Shown: positions 1 through 6,566, counted from the stretch's first letter. The stretch is 15,320 nt of DNA from an uncultured Eubacteriales bacterium (GCA_900548855.1 URMF01000067.1:1-15320), one strand, 5' to 3'. Notes: generated by a model not told the origin, from the sequence alone. Translations and numbers: made by a program.

Positions 1-11
1 CCGGCTTTTTC

Positions 12-55
12 GTTGCCAAGCATATGAGAAAATGGTCCAGTGGACCATTTTTGAG
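12..55 (+). repeat. 44-nt dispersed repeat, copy 1
   Basis: This segment aligns without gaps to 6443-6486, with 36 of 44 positions identical by hand count. The first 17 bases (gttgccaagcatatgag) are identical. Both copies start a similar distance upstream of the first gene of a transcription unit: 273 bp before the flagellin start here, and 278 bp before the glycerophosphotransferase start for copy 2. Copy 1 contains a perfect inverted repeat (29-51) that is broken in copy 2. I do not recognise the element. It may be a remnant of a dispersed genomic repeat or a regulatory cassette. Confidence 0.7.
29..52. repeat. Perfect inverted repeat, possible terminator of an upstream gene
   Basis: The arms aaaatggtcca (29-39) and tggaccatttt (41-51) are exact reverse complements around a single G. 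They form about a 10-bp stem with an AGT loop, followed by a run of five T. It could be an intrinsic terminator for a gene upstream of the window, working in both directions because the left arm starts with A's. It could instead simply be part of the dispersed repeat it lies in. Confidence 0.55.
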
Positions 56-78
56 TTTTATAGGAAGCTTCTCATTTC

Positions 79-130
79 AAGGCTTTTAGAGTTTTGAAAA
101 ACCAGAGTTTTGCAAAACTTTAAAAGCCTT
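79..130. repeat. Long hairpin upstream of the flagellin promoter
   Basis: Bases 79-96 and 113-130 are reverse complements over 18 bp with one G-T position. The internal loop is 16 nt. The octamer gagttttg occurs at both 89-96 and 105-112, so alternative pairing with the right arm is possible. No T-run follows on either strand, so it does not look like a normal terminator. An A-rich tract (131-158) lies between it and the sigma-28 promoter and could act as an UP-like or curved element. Confidence 0.6.
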
Positions 131-162
131 CATAAAAAAATAAAAAAATTTAAAAAAAGGTA

Positions 163-189
163 TAAAGTTATCGAAAAGAGTGTCGATAA
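163..189 (+). promoter_or_regulatory. Sigma-28 (sigma-D) promoter of flagellin
   Basis: TAAAGTTA (163-170) is followed by 11 nt and then GTCGATAA (182-189). The flagellar sigma-28 consensus is TAAAGTTT-N11-GCCGATAA, so spacing is exact and only one base differs in each box. Transcription should start near 195-198, giving a leader of about 88 nt. The position upstream of a flagellin gene is what is expected for a late flagellar gene. Confidence 0.9.
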
Positions 190-200
190 ATATAGTGTAA

Positions 201-225
201 GGAACTTGAAACGGAATTGAGTTCC
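201..225 (+). promoter_or_regulatory. 5'-end hairpin of the flagellin leader
   Basis: ggaact (201-206) pairs with agttcc (220-225), extended by two G-U pairs, with a 9-nt loop. It sits within a few bases of the predicted transcript start. Such placement often protects the 5' end of an abundant mRNA (inference). Both the stem and the loop contain a GGA trinucleotide. Confidence 0.5.
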
Positions 226-249
226 AATAGAACAATAAAAAAGGAAAAT

Positions 250-276
250 TATCAAAAGGATTTGATATCAAGGAGG
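250..276 (+). promoter_or_regulatory. Candidate CsrA-binding hairpin plus SD overlap site
   Basis: The sequence TATCAAA-AGGA-TTTGATA (250-267) forms a perfect 7-bp stem with AGGA exposed in a 4-nt loop, the classic CsrA recognition geometry. Four bases downstream the Shine-Dalgarno AGGAGG (271-276) supplies a second GGA. The same arrangement, an upstream hairpin site plus an SD-overlapping site, is known from the hag (flagellin) leader of Bacillus subtilis, where CsrA represses translation and FliW relieves it. CsrA and FliW genes are not in this window, so regulation is inferred from the leader alone. Confidence 0.6.
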
Positions 277-284
277 AATTTATT

Positions 285-1109
285 ATGGTAGTACAACACA
301 ATATGCAGGCAGTTAACACAAACAGAATGTTAGGACAGAACGTAAAGGCAGTACAGAAGAACACAGAGAAGTTATCATCTGGTTATCAGGTAAACCGTGC
401 AGCAGATGATGCAGCAGGTCTTTCTATTTCCGAGAAGATGAGAAACCAGATTCGTGGACTTAATCAGGCTGTTAAGAACTCAGAGGATGGTATTTCCCTT
501 ATCCAGACTGCTGAAGGTAACATGAATGAGATTCATTCTATTCTTCAGAGAATGGGTGAGTTAGCTATCAAGGCTCGTAATGATGTTAATGCAAGCGAAG
601 ACCGTCAGACGATTCAGGACGAGATTTCACAGTTAAAGCAGGAAATCTGCTCTATTACAAAGAAGGCAGAGTTCAATGGAACCAAGCTATTAGATGGTTC
701 TATGTCACTTGCAAATTCTGGAAAGCAGTTACAGGTAGGTGCGAATCAGGGTGAGTTATTGAGAATTTCTATCAGTGGTACATCATTGAAGAAATTAGGT
801 CTTGCTGCTACTTCTGTAACGACAGCTGCATCTGCATCTGCAGCAATTAAGCAGATTCAGAGTGCTATTAAAATGGTATCTGCACAGCGTTCTTTACTGG
901 GTGCTATCCAGAACCGTCTTGAGTACACCATTAATAACTTAGAGAATTATTCTGAAAATCTGACCGCTGCTGAGTCACAGATTAGAGATACAGATATGGC
1001 TACAGAGATGGTTGAATACAGCAAGAATAATATTTTACAGCAGGCAGCACAGTCAATGCTTGCACAGGCTAACCAGTCTACACAGGGTGTTCTTAACTTA
1101 TTGCAGTAA
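285..1109 (+). CDS. Flagellin (filament subunit)
   Basis: Structural subunit of the flagellar filament, exported through the flagellar type III apparatus. The N-terminal D0/D1 domain (about residues 1-140) has the conserved pattern from NTNRMLG through LSSGYQVNRAADDAAGLSISE. The C-terminal D1/D0 domain (about 185-274) ends in QSTQGVLNLLQ. At 274 residues it is a minimal flagellin: only about 45 Ser/Thr-rich residues separate the two conserved ends, so there are no D2/D3 domains. The TLR5-recognised surface appears conserved (QRMGELA at 88-94 and the Glu of IQDEI at about 113). Cys122 is notable because cysteine is rare in flagellins. The start follows AGGAGG at 271-276. Downstream Maf and nonulosonate genes suggest O-glycosylation of Ser/Thr in the central region. 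It could be one of several flagellin paralogues, so no symbol is given. Confidence 0.97.
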   Translation: MVVQHNMQAVNTNRMLGQNVKAVQKNTEKLSSGYQVNRAADDAAGLSISEKMRNQIRGLNQAVKNSEDGISLIQTAEGNMNEIHSILQRMGELAIKARNDVNASEDRQTIQDEISQLKQEICSITKKAEFNGTKLLDGSMSLANSGKQLQVGANQGELLRISISGTSLKKLGLAATSVTTAASASAAIKQIQSAIKMVSAQRSLLGAIQNRLEYTINNLENYSENLTAAESQIRDTDMATEMVEYSKNNILQQAAQSMLAQANQSTQGVLNLLQ

Positions 1110-1127
1110 TTAATTATACATGGAAAT

Positions 1128-1160
1128 AATAGGCTGGCCTTTATGGTCAGCCTATTTTGT
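1128..1160 (+). terminator. Intrinsic terminator of the flagellin gene
   Basis: aataggctggcc (1128-1139) pairs with ggtcagcctatt (1145-1156) to give a 12-bp stem with one G-U pair and a 5-nt loop, followed by TTTTGT. It lies 18 bp after the flagellin stop and should make flagellin monocistronic. Confidence 0.9.
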
Positions 1161-1183
1161 ATTATCTTAAAATATGATAAAAT
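1157..1183 (+). promoter_or_regulatory. Weak candidate sigma-A promoter for the maf operon
   Basis: TTGTAT (1157-1162) and TAAAAT (1178-1183), the latter in the context tatgataaaatgg, are separated by 15 bp, which is shorter than ideal. A promoter is expected here because the flagellin terminator lies immediately upstream, but the -35 match and spacing are poor. Confidence 0.3.
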
Positions 1184-1206
1184 GGAAAGGGCAGGAACGA
1201 GGAGTT

Positions 1207-1470
1207 ATGAATGATTTATTGGAAGTATTGGAAAAAGTGGCTGAATTATTGTATCAGGAAAGAAAGAATGACGCATATGGAATATTGGTAAAGTGCCTGC
1301 CAATTATGGGAGTATATATTGGAGAGATAGAGGATGAGGCTTTGCAGGAAGAAATCAAGGCTTCTTTAAATGATGCGGTTGGAGCGATGGAGTCCAATGA
1401 TTACACGTTGCTTGCGGATATTTTACAGTATGACATTATTGATAAGCTTAGGGGCATAGGAGAAGAATAG
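1207..1470 (+). CDS. Small helical protein of unknown function, 5' of maf
   Basis: I do not recognise a named family. The 87-residue product starts MNDLLEVLEK, appears wholly alpha-helical and acidic, and has no signal peptide or membrane segment. Its C-terminal part contains an acidic amphipathic stretch (DYTLLADILQYDIIDKL). The ATG at 1207 is chosen over an in-frame ATG at 1174 because GAGGAG (1199-1204) precedes it, although only 2 nt away, while 1174 has no Shine-Dalgarno. The stop is 2 nt before the Maf start and the Maf SD lies inside this gene, so the two are probably translationally coupled. A role as partner or chaperone for Maf or flagellin is inference from position only. Confidence 0.75.
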   Translation: MNDLLEVLEKVAELLYQERKNDAYGILVKCLPIMGVYIGEIEDEALQEEIKASLNDAVGAMESNDYTLLADILQYDIIDKLRGIGEE

Positions 1471-1472
1471 GG

Positions 1473-3329
1473 ATGTCTTTTTGGGATAAGAATTTAGAAG
1501 TTATAAAAGAAAAAGATAATGATATGTTCCGCAAAATACAGGAACATGAAAATATAGAGAAAAACAGTCCGCAGTTTATAATGGAGCAGGCCAGAGACGG
1601 CTCCGATATACTGGGTATAATGGAGGAAGGGCGTAAGGTAATGCTTAACAGTACATACCGTCCGAAGGATGAGGCAGTTAAATTTGCGGGAAAGATTGAA
1701 CTGACAGAAAACTCCATTACTGTTCTGGTCGGGCTGGGCAATGGGATAGTTGTATCGGAAATTTTAAACAAATTAAATAAAGAAGCTATGCTTTTTATTT
1801 ATGAACCATCTGTGGAATTGTTTTTCTTTGTGATGGAGCATTTTGATATGGCGGATATTTTGAGTGACAGTCGTGTCCGTTTGTTTGTGGAGGGAATTGA
1901 TGAGGATATTCTGGGGAATAATCTAAGTTTTGTTCTGACGAATATCAATGTAGGGGTTACGGTGCTGGAGGCCCATCCTAAGTACAAGGAATTATTTCCA
2001 CAACAGTATGAAAAGATAAAGAAAGTATTTAAAGAATGCAGGGAATGTGCATTGACGAATCTTCAGACAGTGATTAACAGGAGCAGGCTTATGACAGAGA
2101 ATGCCATAGCGAATGTTCCGTATTTTTTGCGTTCAAAATTGTCAACAGATTATATTGGGAAGTTTCCGGAGGATATGCCAGCTATTATAGTAGCAGGCGG
2201 TCCTTCTCTTGACAAAAATTATGAAGTGTTGAAACAGGCAAAGGGAAAAGCGCTTATTATAGCTATGGATAGGACAGCAAGATTTTTATTGGACCGGGGA
2301 ATTGTGCCGGATATGTTTTGCTCTTTGGATTATAACAAAAATCCGGAGCTGTTTAAGGATGACAGGTTAAAGGATATACCATTTTTGTACATGCCGGATT
2401 TAAGCCGTCGGGTAATGGATATTGTAAACGGAAATAAATTAATGTATGGAACGGGTGATTTTAAGTTTTATGATTCCCTGATAGAAGAATATGGGAAAAC
2501 CCCAATTGTCATACCGGTAGGTGGTTCCGTTGCGACATTTGCCTATGGTTTTGTCAGGAGGATGGGATTTAAGCGGACGATTCTGGTGGGACAGGATTTG
2601 GCGCTTACAGGTGGAAAAGTGTATTCCGGAAATTTACAGAATAAAAGAGCGGAAGCAGAGGAATTTGCACATCTCATGGTGCCGGGAAATGTAGAAGAAA
2701 TGGTAGAGACCAGAGGTGATTTTTATGTATATCTGGTATGGTTTAATCAGGCAGTGAAAGAAGCCGAGGGGCAAATGGAAGTGATTAATGCCACCGAAGG
2801 TGGAGCAAGGATTGAAGGAACAAAGGTGATGACACTGCAGGAGGCTGTAGATGCTTATTGTACGACAGAATATGACATCGATGCAATTTTCGATGCGGAG
2901 GATTATATTTTCCCACAGGATAAACTGGAAGAGGTATATAGTATATTAGAAAAGCACCGGATGGAAATGAAAGGGCTGAAGGGAACTGCGAAGAAAGCAT
3001 CGGAAGCCGCCAGAAGATGTGCGGTGCTGACAGAGCGTGGGGATTCCGGAAAGGAATTTAAAGAAAAAAATAAGCTGCTTTCAAAGACAGGAAAGCTTTT
3101 TGATGAGGATATAGCGGCAAATCTTATCAGTAAGTATACGGAAAATCTTTTATTGCAGCAGGATATGGACCTTTATGTGGCAGAAAGCGATAATGAGAAA
3201 GAAATGTTACGGCTCTATCATAAGCTGGAATATGATTATAATGTAGTTTACGAGAACATTGACGGGCTGTTAGAGCATTACGATGCAATGCTGTCCCGTG
3301 TGAGAGAAGCGTATAATTTGAATGTATAG
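1473..3329 (+). CDS. Maf/DUF115 flagellin glycosyltransferase
   Basis: Motility-associated factor family glycosyltransferase, expected to transfer a CMP-activated nonulosonic acid onto Ser/Thr of flagellin in the cytoplasm before export. At 618 residues it matches the usual Maf length. Visible signatures include VGLGNG in the N-terminal domain (about 86-91), the central DUF115 domain with AGGPSLDKN (241-249), a PVGGSVA loop (about 348-354) and VGQDLALTGGKVY (about 372-384). The C-terminal third is helical. There is no signal peptide or membrane segment, in line with a cytosolic enzyme. Translation starts 2 nt after the upstream stop with AGGAG at 1458-1462. The neighbouring flagellin and NeuA/NeuB-like genes strongly support the assignment. 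The sugar it transfers cannot be read from the sequence. Confidence 0.92.
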   Translation: MSFWDKNLEVIKEKDNDMFRKIQEHENIEKNSPQFIMEQARDGSDILGIMEEGRKVMLNSTYRPKDEAVKFAGKIELTENSITVLVGLGNGIVVSEILNKLNKEAMLFIYEPSVELFFFVMEHFDMADILSDSRVRLFVEGIDEDILGNNLSFVLTNINVGVTVLEAHPKYKELFPQQYEKIKKVFKECRECALTNLQTVINRSRLMTENAIANVPYFLRSKLSTDYIGKFPEDMPAIIVAGGPSLDKNYEVLKQAKGKALIIAMDRTARFLLDRGIVPDMFCSLDYNKNPELFKDDRLKDIPFLYMPDLSRRVMDIVNGNKLMYGTGDFKFYDSLIEEYGKTPIVIPVGGSVATFAYGFVRRMGFKRTILVGQDLALTGGKVYSGNLQNKRAEAEEFAHLMVPGNVEEMVETRGDFYVYLVWFNQAVKEAEGQMEVINATEGGARIEGTKVMTLQEAVDAYCTTEYDIDAIFDAEDYIFPQDKLEEVYSILEKHRMEMKGLKGTAKKASEAARRCAVLTERGDSGKEFKEKNKLLSKTGKLFDEDIAANLISKYTENLLLQQDMDLYVAESDNEKEMLRLYHKLEYDYNVVYENIDGLLEHYDAMLSRVREAYNLNV

Positions 3330-3398
3330 CTGTCTCATTAGATGCGGACGAGGAATAAAGGGAAATAGACGGTTATCGAAACAGGAAGGATGGAAGGT

Positions 3399-4124
3399 AT
3401 GAAAATATTGGCTGTTATTCCGGCCAGAGCCGGTTCAAAATCAGTCCCCCATAAAAATATAAGGGAAATTGGCGGTAAACCCATGCTTGCATATTCTATC
3501 GGACACGCAAAAGCATCGGAATATATTAACCGTATTATTGTCAGTACAGACAGCAGGGAGTATGCGGAAATTGCAGGTAAATATGGCGCAGAGGTTCCGT
3601 TTATAAGACCGAAGGAGTACGCAACGGATACCGCTCTGGATTACGATGTGTTTTATCATGCATTAACCTGGCTTGCGGAAAAAGAAGCTTATATGCCGGA
3701 TATTGTGGTACAGCTGCGGCCCACATATCCAATTCGGGATGTTCATGATATTGATAATATGATACAATTATTAATAACGCATCCGGAGGCGGATTCTGTC
3801 CGCAGTATGGTAAAGGCAACAGAGATACCTTATAAAATGTGGCGGAAGGAAGAGACTGTTCCGAATATGGCGGACAAAGGGGCATCGGCGCCGGGTAACC
3901 GGATTATTCCCTTGATAACCGATATACCGGAATGTTATAATATGCCCAGACAGCAGCTTCCGCAGGTGTATTATCAGAATGCATGTATTGACGTATTCCG
4001 TCCGGAGGTTGTGTTGCAGAAGCATTCCATGTCAGGGGATTATATTCTCGGATATGAAATGAAAGAAAATTATGATATTGATACAGAAGAGGATTTTCAA
4101 AAGGCAATGCAGCGCATGAGATAA
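3399..4124 (+). CDS. CMP-nonulosonate cytidylyltransferase (NeuA/PseF/LegF-like)
   Basis: Predicted to activate a sialic-acid-like nine-carbon sugar with CTP to give the CMP-sugar donor used by Maf. The N-terminal nucleotide-binding motif is IPARAGSKSVPHKN, the family's RxGSKxxxxKN pattern in slightly variant form. LRPTYPIRD corresponds to the usual LQPTSPLR motif. The C-terminal DIDTEEDF is the expected acidic metal/sugar-binding end. The product is 241 aa, typical for single-domain NeuA. ATG 3399 is preferred over the in-frame ATG 3390 because AGGAAGG (3383-3389) lies 9 nt upstream of 3399 but abuts 3390. The gene lies between maf and a NeuB-like synthase. Whether the substrate is N-acetylneuraminate, legionaminate, pseudaminate or another sugar is not decidable here. 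Confidence 0.88.
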   Translation: MKILAVIPARAGSKSVPHKNIREIGGKPMLAYSIGHAKASEYINRIIVSTDSREYAEIAGKYGAEVPFIRPKEYATDTALDYDVFYHALTWLAEKEAYMPDIVVQLRPTYPIRDVHDIDNMIQLLITHPEADSVRSMVKATEIPYKMWRKEETVPNMADKGASAPGNRIIPLITDIPECYNMPRQQLPQVYYQNACIDVFRPEVVLQKHSMSGDYILGYEMKENYDIDTEEDFQKAMQRMR

Positions 4125-4146
4125 TGGTATTCTTCTAAAAGGACGA

Positions 4147-4152
4147 TATAAT
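4147..4152 (+). promoter_or_regulatory. Possible -10 box (TATAAT) upstream of the NeuB-like gene
   Basis: A perfect TATAAT lies in the 81-bp gap between the NeuA-like and NeuB-like genes, the largest internal gap before the NeuB-like gene in this operon. I cannot find a good -35 at 16-18 bp, so this may be chance in AT-rich DNA or a weak internal promoter. Confidence 0.25.
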
Positions 4153-4205
4153 AAATAGGTGGAAACATTTTGTAACATAAATTTACCTACCAAGGAGGGT
4201 CACAT

Positions 4206-5702
4206 ATGGGAAAAGAATTATTTGAGGATTTATTTATTTTTGAAATGGCAAATTCCCATCAGGGAAGTGTGGAGCATGGAATAGATATTATTCATGCCAT
4301 GAGTAAAATTGCCAGGAAATATAATGTAAAAGCAGCGGTAAAATTACAATTCCGCAATCTGGATACTTTTATACATCCGGATTATAAAGGCAGGCAGGAT
4401 GTAAAACATATACCGAGATTTGAAAGCACCAGGCTGAGTGTAGAAGACTTTACCCAGCTTGTGGATGCGATTCATGAAGAAGGGCTTATTGCCATGAGCA
4501 CCCCTTTTGATGAAGATGGTGTGGACTGGTGTATGGATATGGGCGTGGATATTATTAAGATTGCCAGCTGTTCTGCGTTGGACTGGCCGCTGTTAGAGAA
4601 GGCAGCCCGGGCAAATAAGCCGCTTATTATATCAACTGGCGGCAAGGCTCTGTCAGATATTGACAAGCTGTATAATTTCTTTACACACAGAGGCTGTGAT
4701 TTTGCGTTCCTGCATTGTGTAGCAGAATATCCTGCCCCGATGGAGCATTTGCAGCTGGATTTTATAGATAAAATGAACCGAAGATATCCGGATGTAACGG
4801 TGGGATATTCCGGTCATGAGAATCCGGATGATAATACAGCTCCGATGCTGGCAATTGCAAAGGGTGCCAGGATTTTGGAGCGCCATGTAGGTCTGCCAAC
4901 AGAAACCATTACATTAAATGCGTATTCAATGAATCCGGAACAGGCAGACCACTGGGTTGCGGCGGCATTGCAGGCTAAGACAATGTGTGGCATGAAAAGA
5001 GATGGGGAGAAATATATATCCCAGGAGGAGCTGGATTCCTTGAATTCCCTGATGCGGGGTGTGTATCTGAAGAAGGATGTAAAAGAAGGGGAAGAGCTGA
5101 CCCGTGAGGATGTATTTTTTGCAATGCCTTGTCATGAAAAGCAGATGACATCCGGTGAGTTTTATGACGGGGTTATAGCGCATAAAGACTATAAAGTAAA
5201 TGAAGAATTGCATGAGAAAAAGAAGGTAACAGATGTAAATCTGGCGAGAAGTGTCATTCATGATGCAAAAGGAATGCTGTATGAAGCGGGGATTGCCCTG
5301 GGAGATGATTTTGAGGTGGAGTTGTCCCATCATTATGGCATGAAGCATTTTCGCCAGACAGGTGCGATTATTATCAATATCATTAATAGGGAATATTGCA
5401 AGAAACTGTTGATTGTATTACCAGGACAGAAGCATCCTGTACATGCCCATAAGGTGAAGGAAGAGACCTTCCAGCTGCTGTATGGTGATTTGACGGTGAC
5501 AATGGAAGGGAAAGAGCGAAAGATGAAACCGGGTGATATACAAACGGTTCTCCGGGGAGAAAAGCATGCATTTACTTCCCAGACAGGAGCCATCTTTGAA
5601 GAGGTATCTACCACCCATGTAAAGAGTGATTCCTACTATGATGACCCATTAATCCGCAGAATGGACCCAATGGAGCGGAAAACCATATTAAGGAAATGGT
5701 AA
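4206..5702 (+). CDS. NeuB-family nonulosonate synthase with SAF and C-terminal cupin domains
   Basis: Condenses phosphoenolpyruvate with a six-carbon amino sugar to make a nonulosonic acid. The NeuB barrel (about 1-245) shows EMANSHQG (13-20), VKLQF (45-49), STPFD (98-102), IKIAS (117-121), STGG (143-146), LHCVAEYP (169-176), GYSGHE (200-205) and an ERHVG loop (225-229). An SAF/antifreeze-like domain follows at about 282-343 (RGVYLKKDVKEGEELTREDV). Residues about 400-470 add a cupin: G407-x5-H413-x-H415-x4-E420-x6-G427 matches cupin motif 1 exactly, and PGD (442-444) with H454 fits motif 2, so a metal site is likely. At 498 aa it is about 150 residues longer than plain NeuB. The start follows AAGGAGGG. 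The exact substrate is unknown. Confidence 0.9.
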   Translation: MGKELFEDLFIFEMANSHQGSVEHGIDIIHAMSKIARKYNVKAAVKLQFRNLDTFIHPDYKGRQDVKHIPRFESTRLSVEDFTQLVDAIHEEGLIAMSTPFDEDGVDWCMDMGVDIIKIASCSALDWPLLEKAARANKPLIISTGGKALSDIDKLYNFFTHRGCDFAFLHCVAEYPAPMEHLQLDFIDKMNRRYPDVTVGYSGHENPDDNTAPMLAIAKGARILERHVGLPTETITLNAYSMNPEQADHWVAAALQAKTMCGMKRDGEKYISQEELDSLNSLMRGVYLKKDVKEGEELTREDVFFAMPCHEKQMTSGEFYDGVIAHKDYKVNEELHEKKKVTDVNLARSVIHDAKGMLYEAGIALGDDFEVELSHHYGMKHFRQTGAIIINIINREYCKKLLIVLPGQKHPVHAHKVKEETFQLLYGDLTVTMEGKERKMKPGDIQTVLRGEKHAFTSQTGAIFEEVSTTHVKSDSYYDDPLIRRMDPMERKTILRKW

Positions 5703-5762
5703 CACAAAAAAATTATATATAACAAATGAGTCGTTTATTTTGAGACGGAAATGGAGGAGACT

Positions 5763-6329
5763 ATGCAAAAAGAAAATTTATCGGCATCGGAGGCTTTGAA
5801 GAAACTGCAGGATGGAAACAGTCAGTATCTGACTGCAATGACAAATCCGGGCGATATATCGCCAGAGATTCGCAAAGACACTTGTGAAAATGGACAGGCT
5901 CCGTATGCAGTTGTTGTGACATGTTCGGATTCGAGAGTTATACCAGAAAGTATTTTTTGTGCCGGAATCGGAGAATTGTTTGTTATCCGGGTGGCTGGAA
6001 ATGTTATTGACAACCACCAGCTTGGCAGTATCGAATATGCGACTGCTCATTTAGGCACCAGGCTGGTTGTCGTGCTGGGTCATGAGCACTGTGGAGCGGT
6101 AGGTGCTGCAATCCATGATGAGCCGGATGGATATATTAAGACAATCACAGACGAAATCCGCAAAGCCATTGGCGAAGAAAAGGATGAACTTCGGGCAAGC
6201 TGCCTGAATGTAAAGAGAAGTGTGTCTGTCGTTAAAGAACGCCTTGGAGTCACGGATTCGGATGAGGGCATAAAGGTATGTGGGGCGATGTATCATATTG
6301 ATAATGGTTCGGTTGAATTTTTAGACTAA
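5763..6329 (+). CDS. Beta-class carbonic anhydrase
   Basis: Interconverts CO2 and bicarbonate in the cytoplasm using zinc. The beta-class metal and catalytic set is complete: CSDSR (Cys54, Asp56, Arg58 in this start's numbering) and GHEHCGAVGAA (His107, Cys110). The N-terminal SASEALKKLQDGN and the central VIRVAGN are also family-typical. The product is 188 aa, a normal length for small clostridial-type enzymes. ATG 5763 is preferred over ATG 5751 because GGAGG at 5753-5757 lies 5 nt upstream of it. It follows the NeuB-like gene by 60 bp with no terminator between, so it is probably the last gene of the operon. Its presence among glycosylation genes has no obvious biochemical reason. Confidence 0.95.
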   Translation: MQKENLSASEALKKLQDGNSQYLTAMTNPGDISPEIRKDTCENGQAPYAVVVTCSDSRVIPESIFCAGIGELFVIRVAGNVIDNHQLGSIEYATAHLGTRLVVVLGHEHCGAVGAAIHDEPDGYIKTITDEIRKAIGEEKDELRASCLNVKRSVSVVKERLGVTDSDEGIKVCGAMYHIDNGSVEFLD

Positions 6330-6355
6330 CTTTAAATATTATATTCTGTACAAAT

Positions 6356-6410
6356 AAAAGTAAATGATTTTATGAAAAAATAAAAATTCGTATAATCATT
6401 TACTTTTTTT
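6356..6410 (+). terminator. Intrinsic terminator after carbonic anhydrase
   Basis: aaaagtaaatgatt (6356-6369) and aatcatttactttt (6394-6407) are exact 14-base reverse complements, with a 24-nt loop, and the right arm runs into seven T (6404-6410). The stem is AT-rich but long. It lies just after the stop of the last gene in the operon. Confidence 0.8.
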
Positions 6411-6426
6411 GTTGACATTATATCGC

Positions 6427-6444
6427 ACTATGATGCATCATAGT
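6427..6444. repeat. 18-bp perfect palindrome
   Basis: ACTATGATGCATCATAGT reads identically on both strands. Its last two bases overlap the first two bases of the 44-nt repeat copy 2. Copy 1 is not preceded by this sequence. It could be a dimeric regulator operator or an end of an inserted element. There is no direct evidence for either. Confidence 0.6.
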
Positions 6445-6486
6445 TGCCAAGCATATGAGGAAAAGGTCAGGTGGAACTTCTCTGAG
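6443..6486 (+). repeat. 44-nt dispersed repeat, copy 2
   Basis: Ungapped alignment to 12-55 gives 36 of 44 identities by hand count, the first 17 bases being identical. In this copy the internal inverted repeat is degenerate. It starts 278 bp before the ATG at 6721. Confidence 0.7.
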
Positions 6487-6566
6487 AATAAAATATGGAG
6501 TGCTCTGGTGAAAAGATGAAAGGAATCGTAAGATTTAATATCAAAAGAGAAAATCCCTTAGAATTC

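Noticed and set aside
79..130. Long hairpin taken as an intrinsic terminator
   Set aside because: No T-run follows it on either strand; kept as an unexplained hairpin instead.
86..364. Minus-strand open frame of 92 codons across the flagellin leader
   Set aside because: Phe/Ile-rich translation of AT-rich DNA, overlaps the sigma-28 promoter and flagellin start, no ribosome site.
4926..5348. Minus-strand open frame of 140 codons inside the NeuB-like gene
   Set aside because: Antisense to a clearly conserved protein; no recognisable motif and no Shine-Dalgarno.
6412..6434. TTGACA with downstream TATGAT as a sigma-A promoter
   Set aside because: The spacer is only 11 bp, and the other candidate (CATAGT) is 21 bp away; neither is workable.
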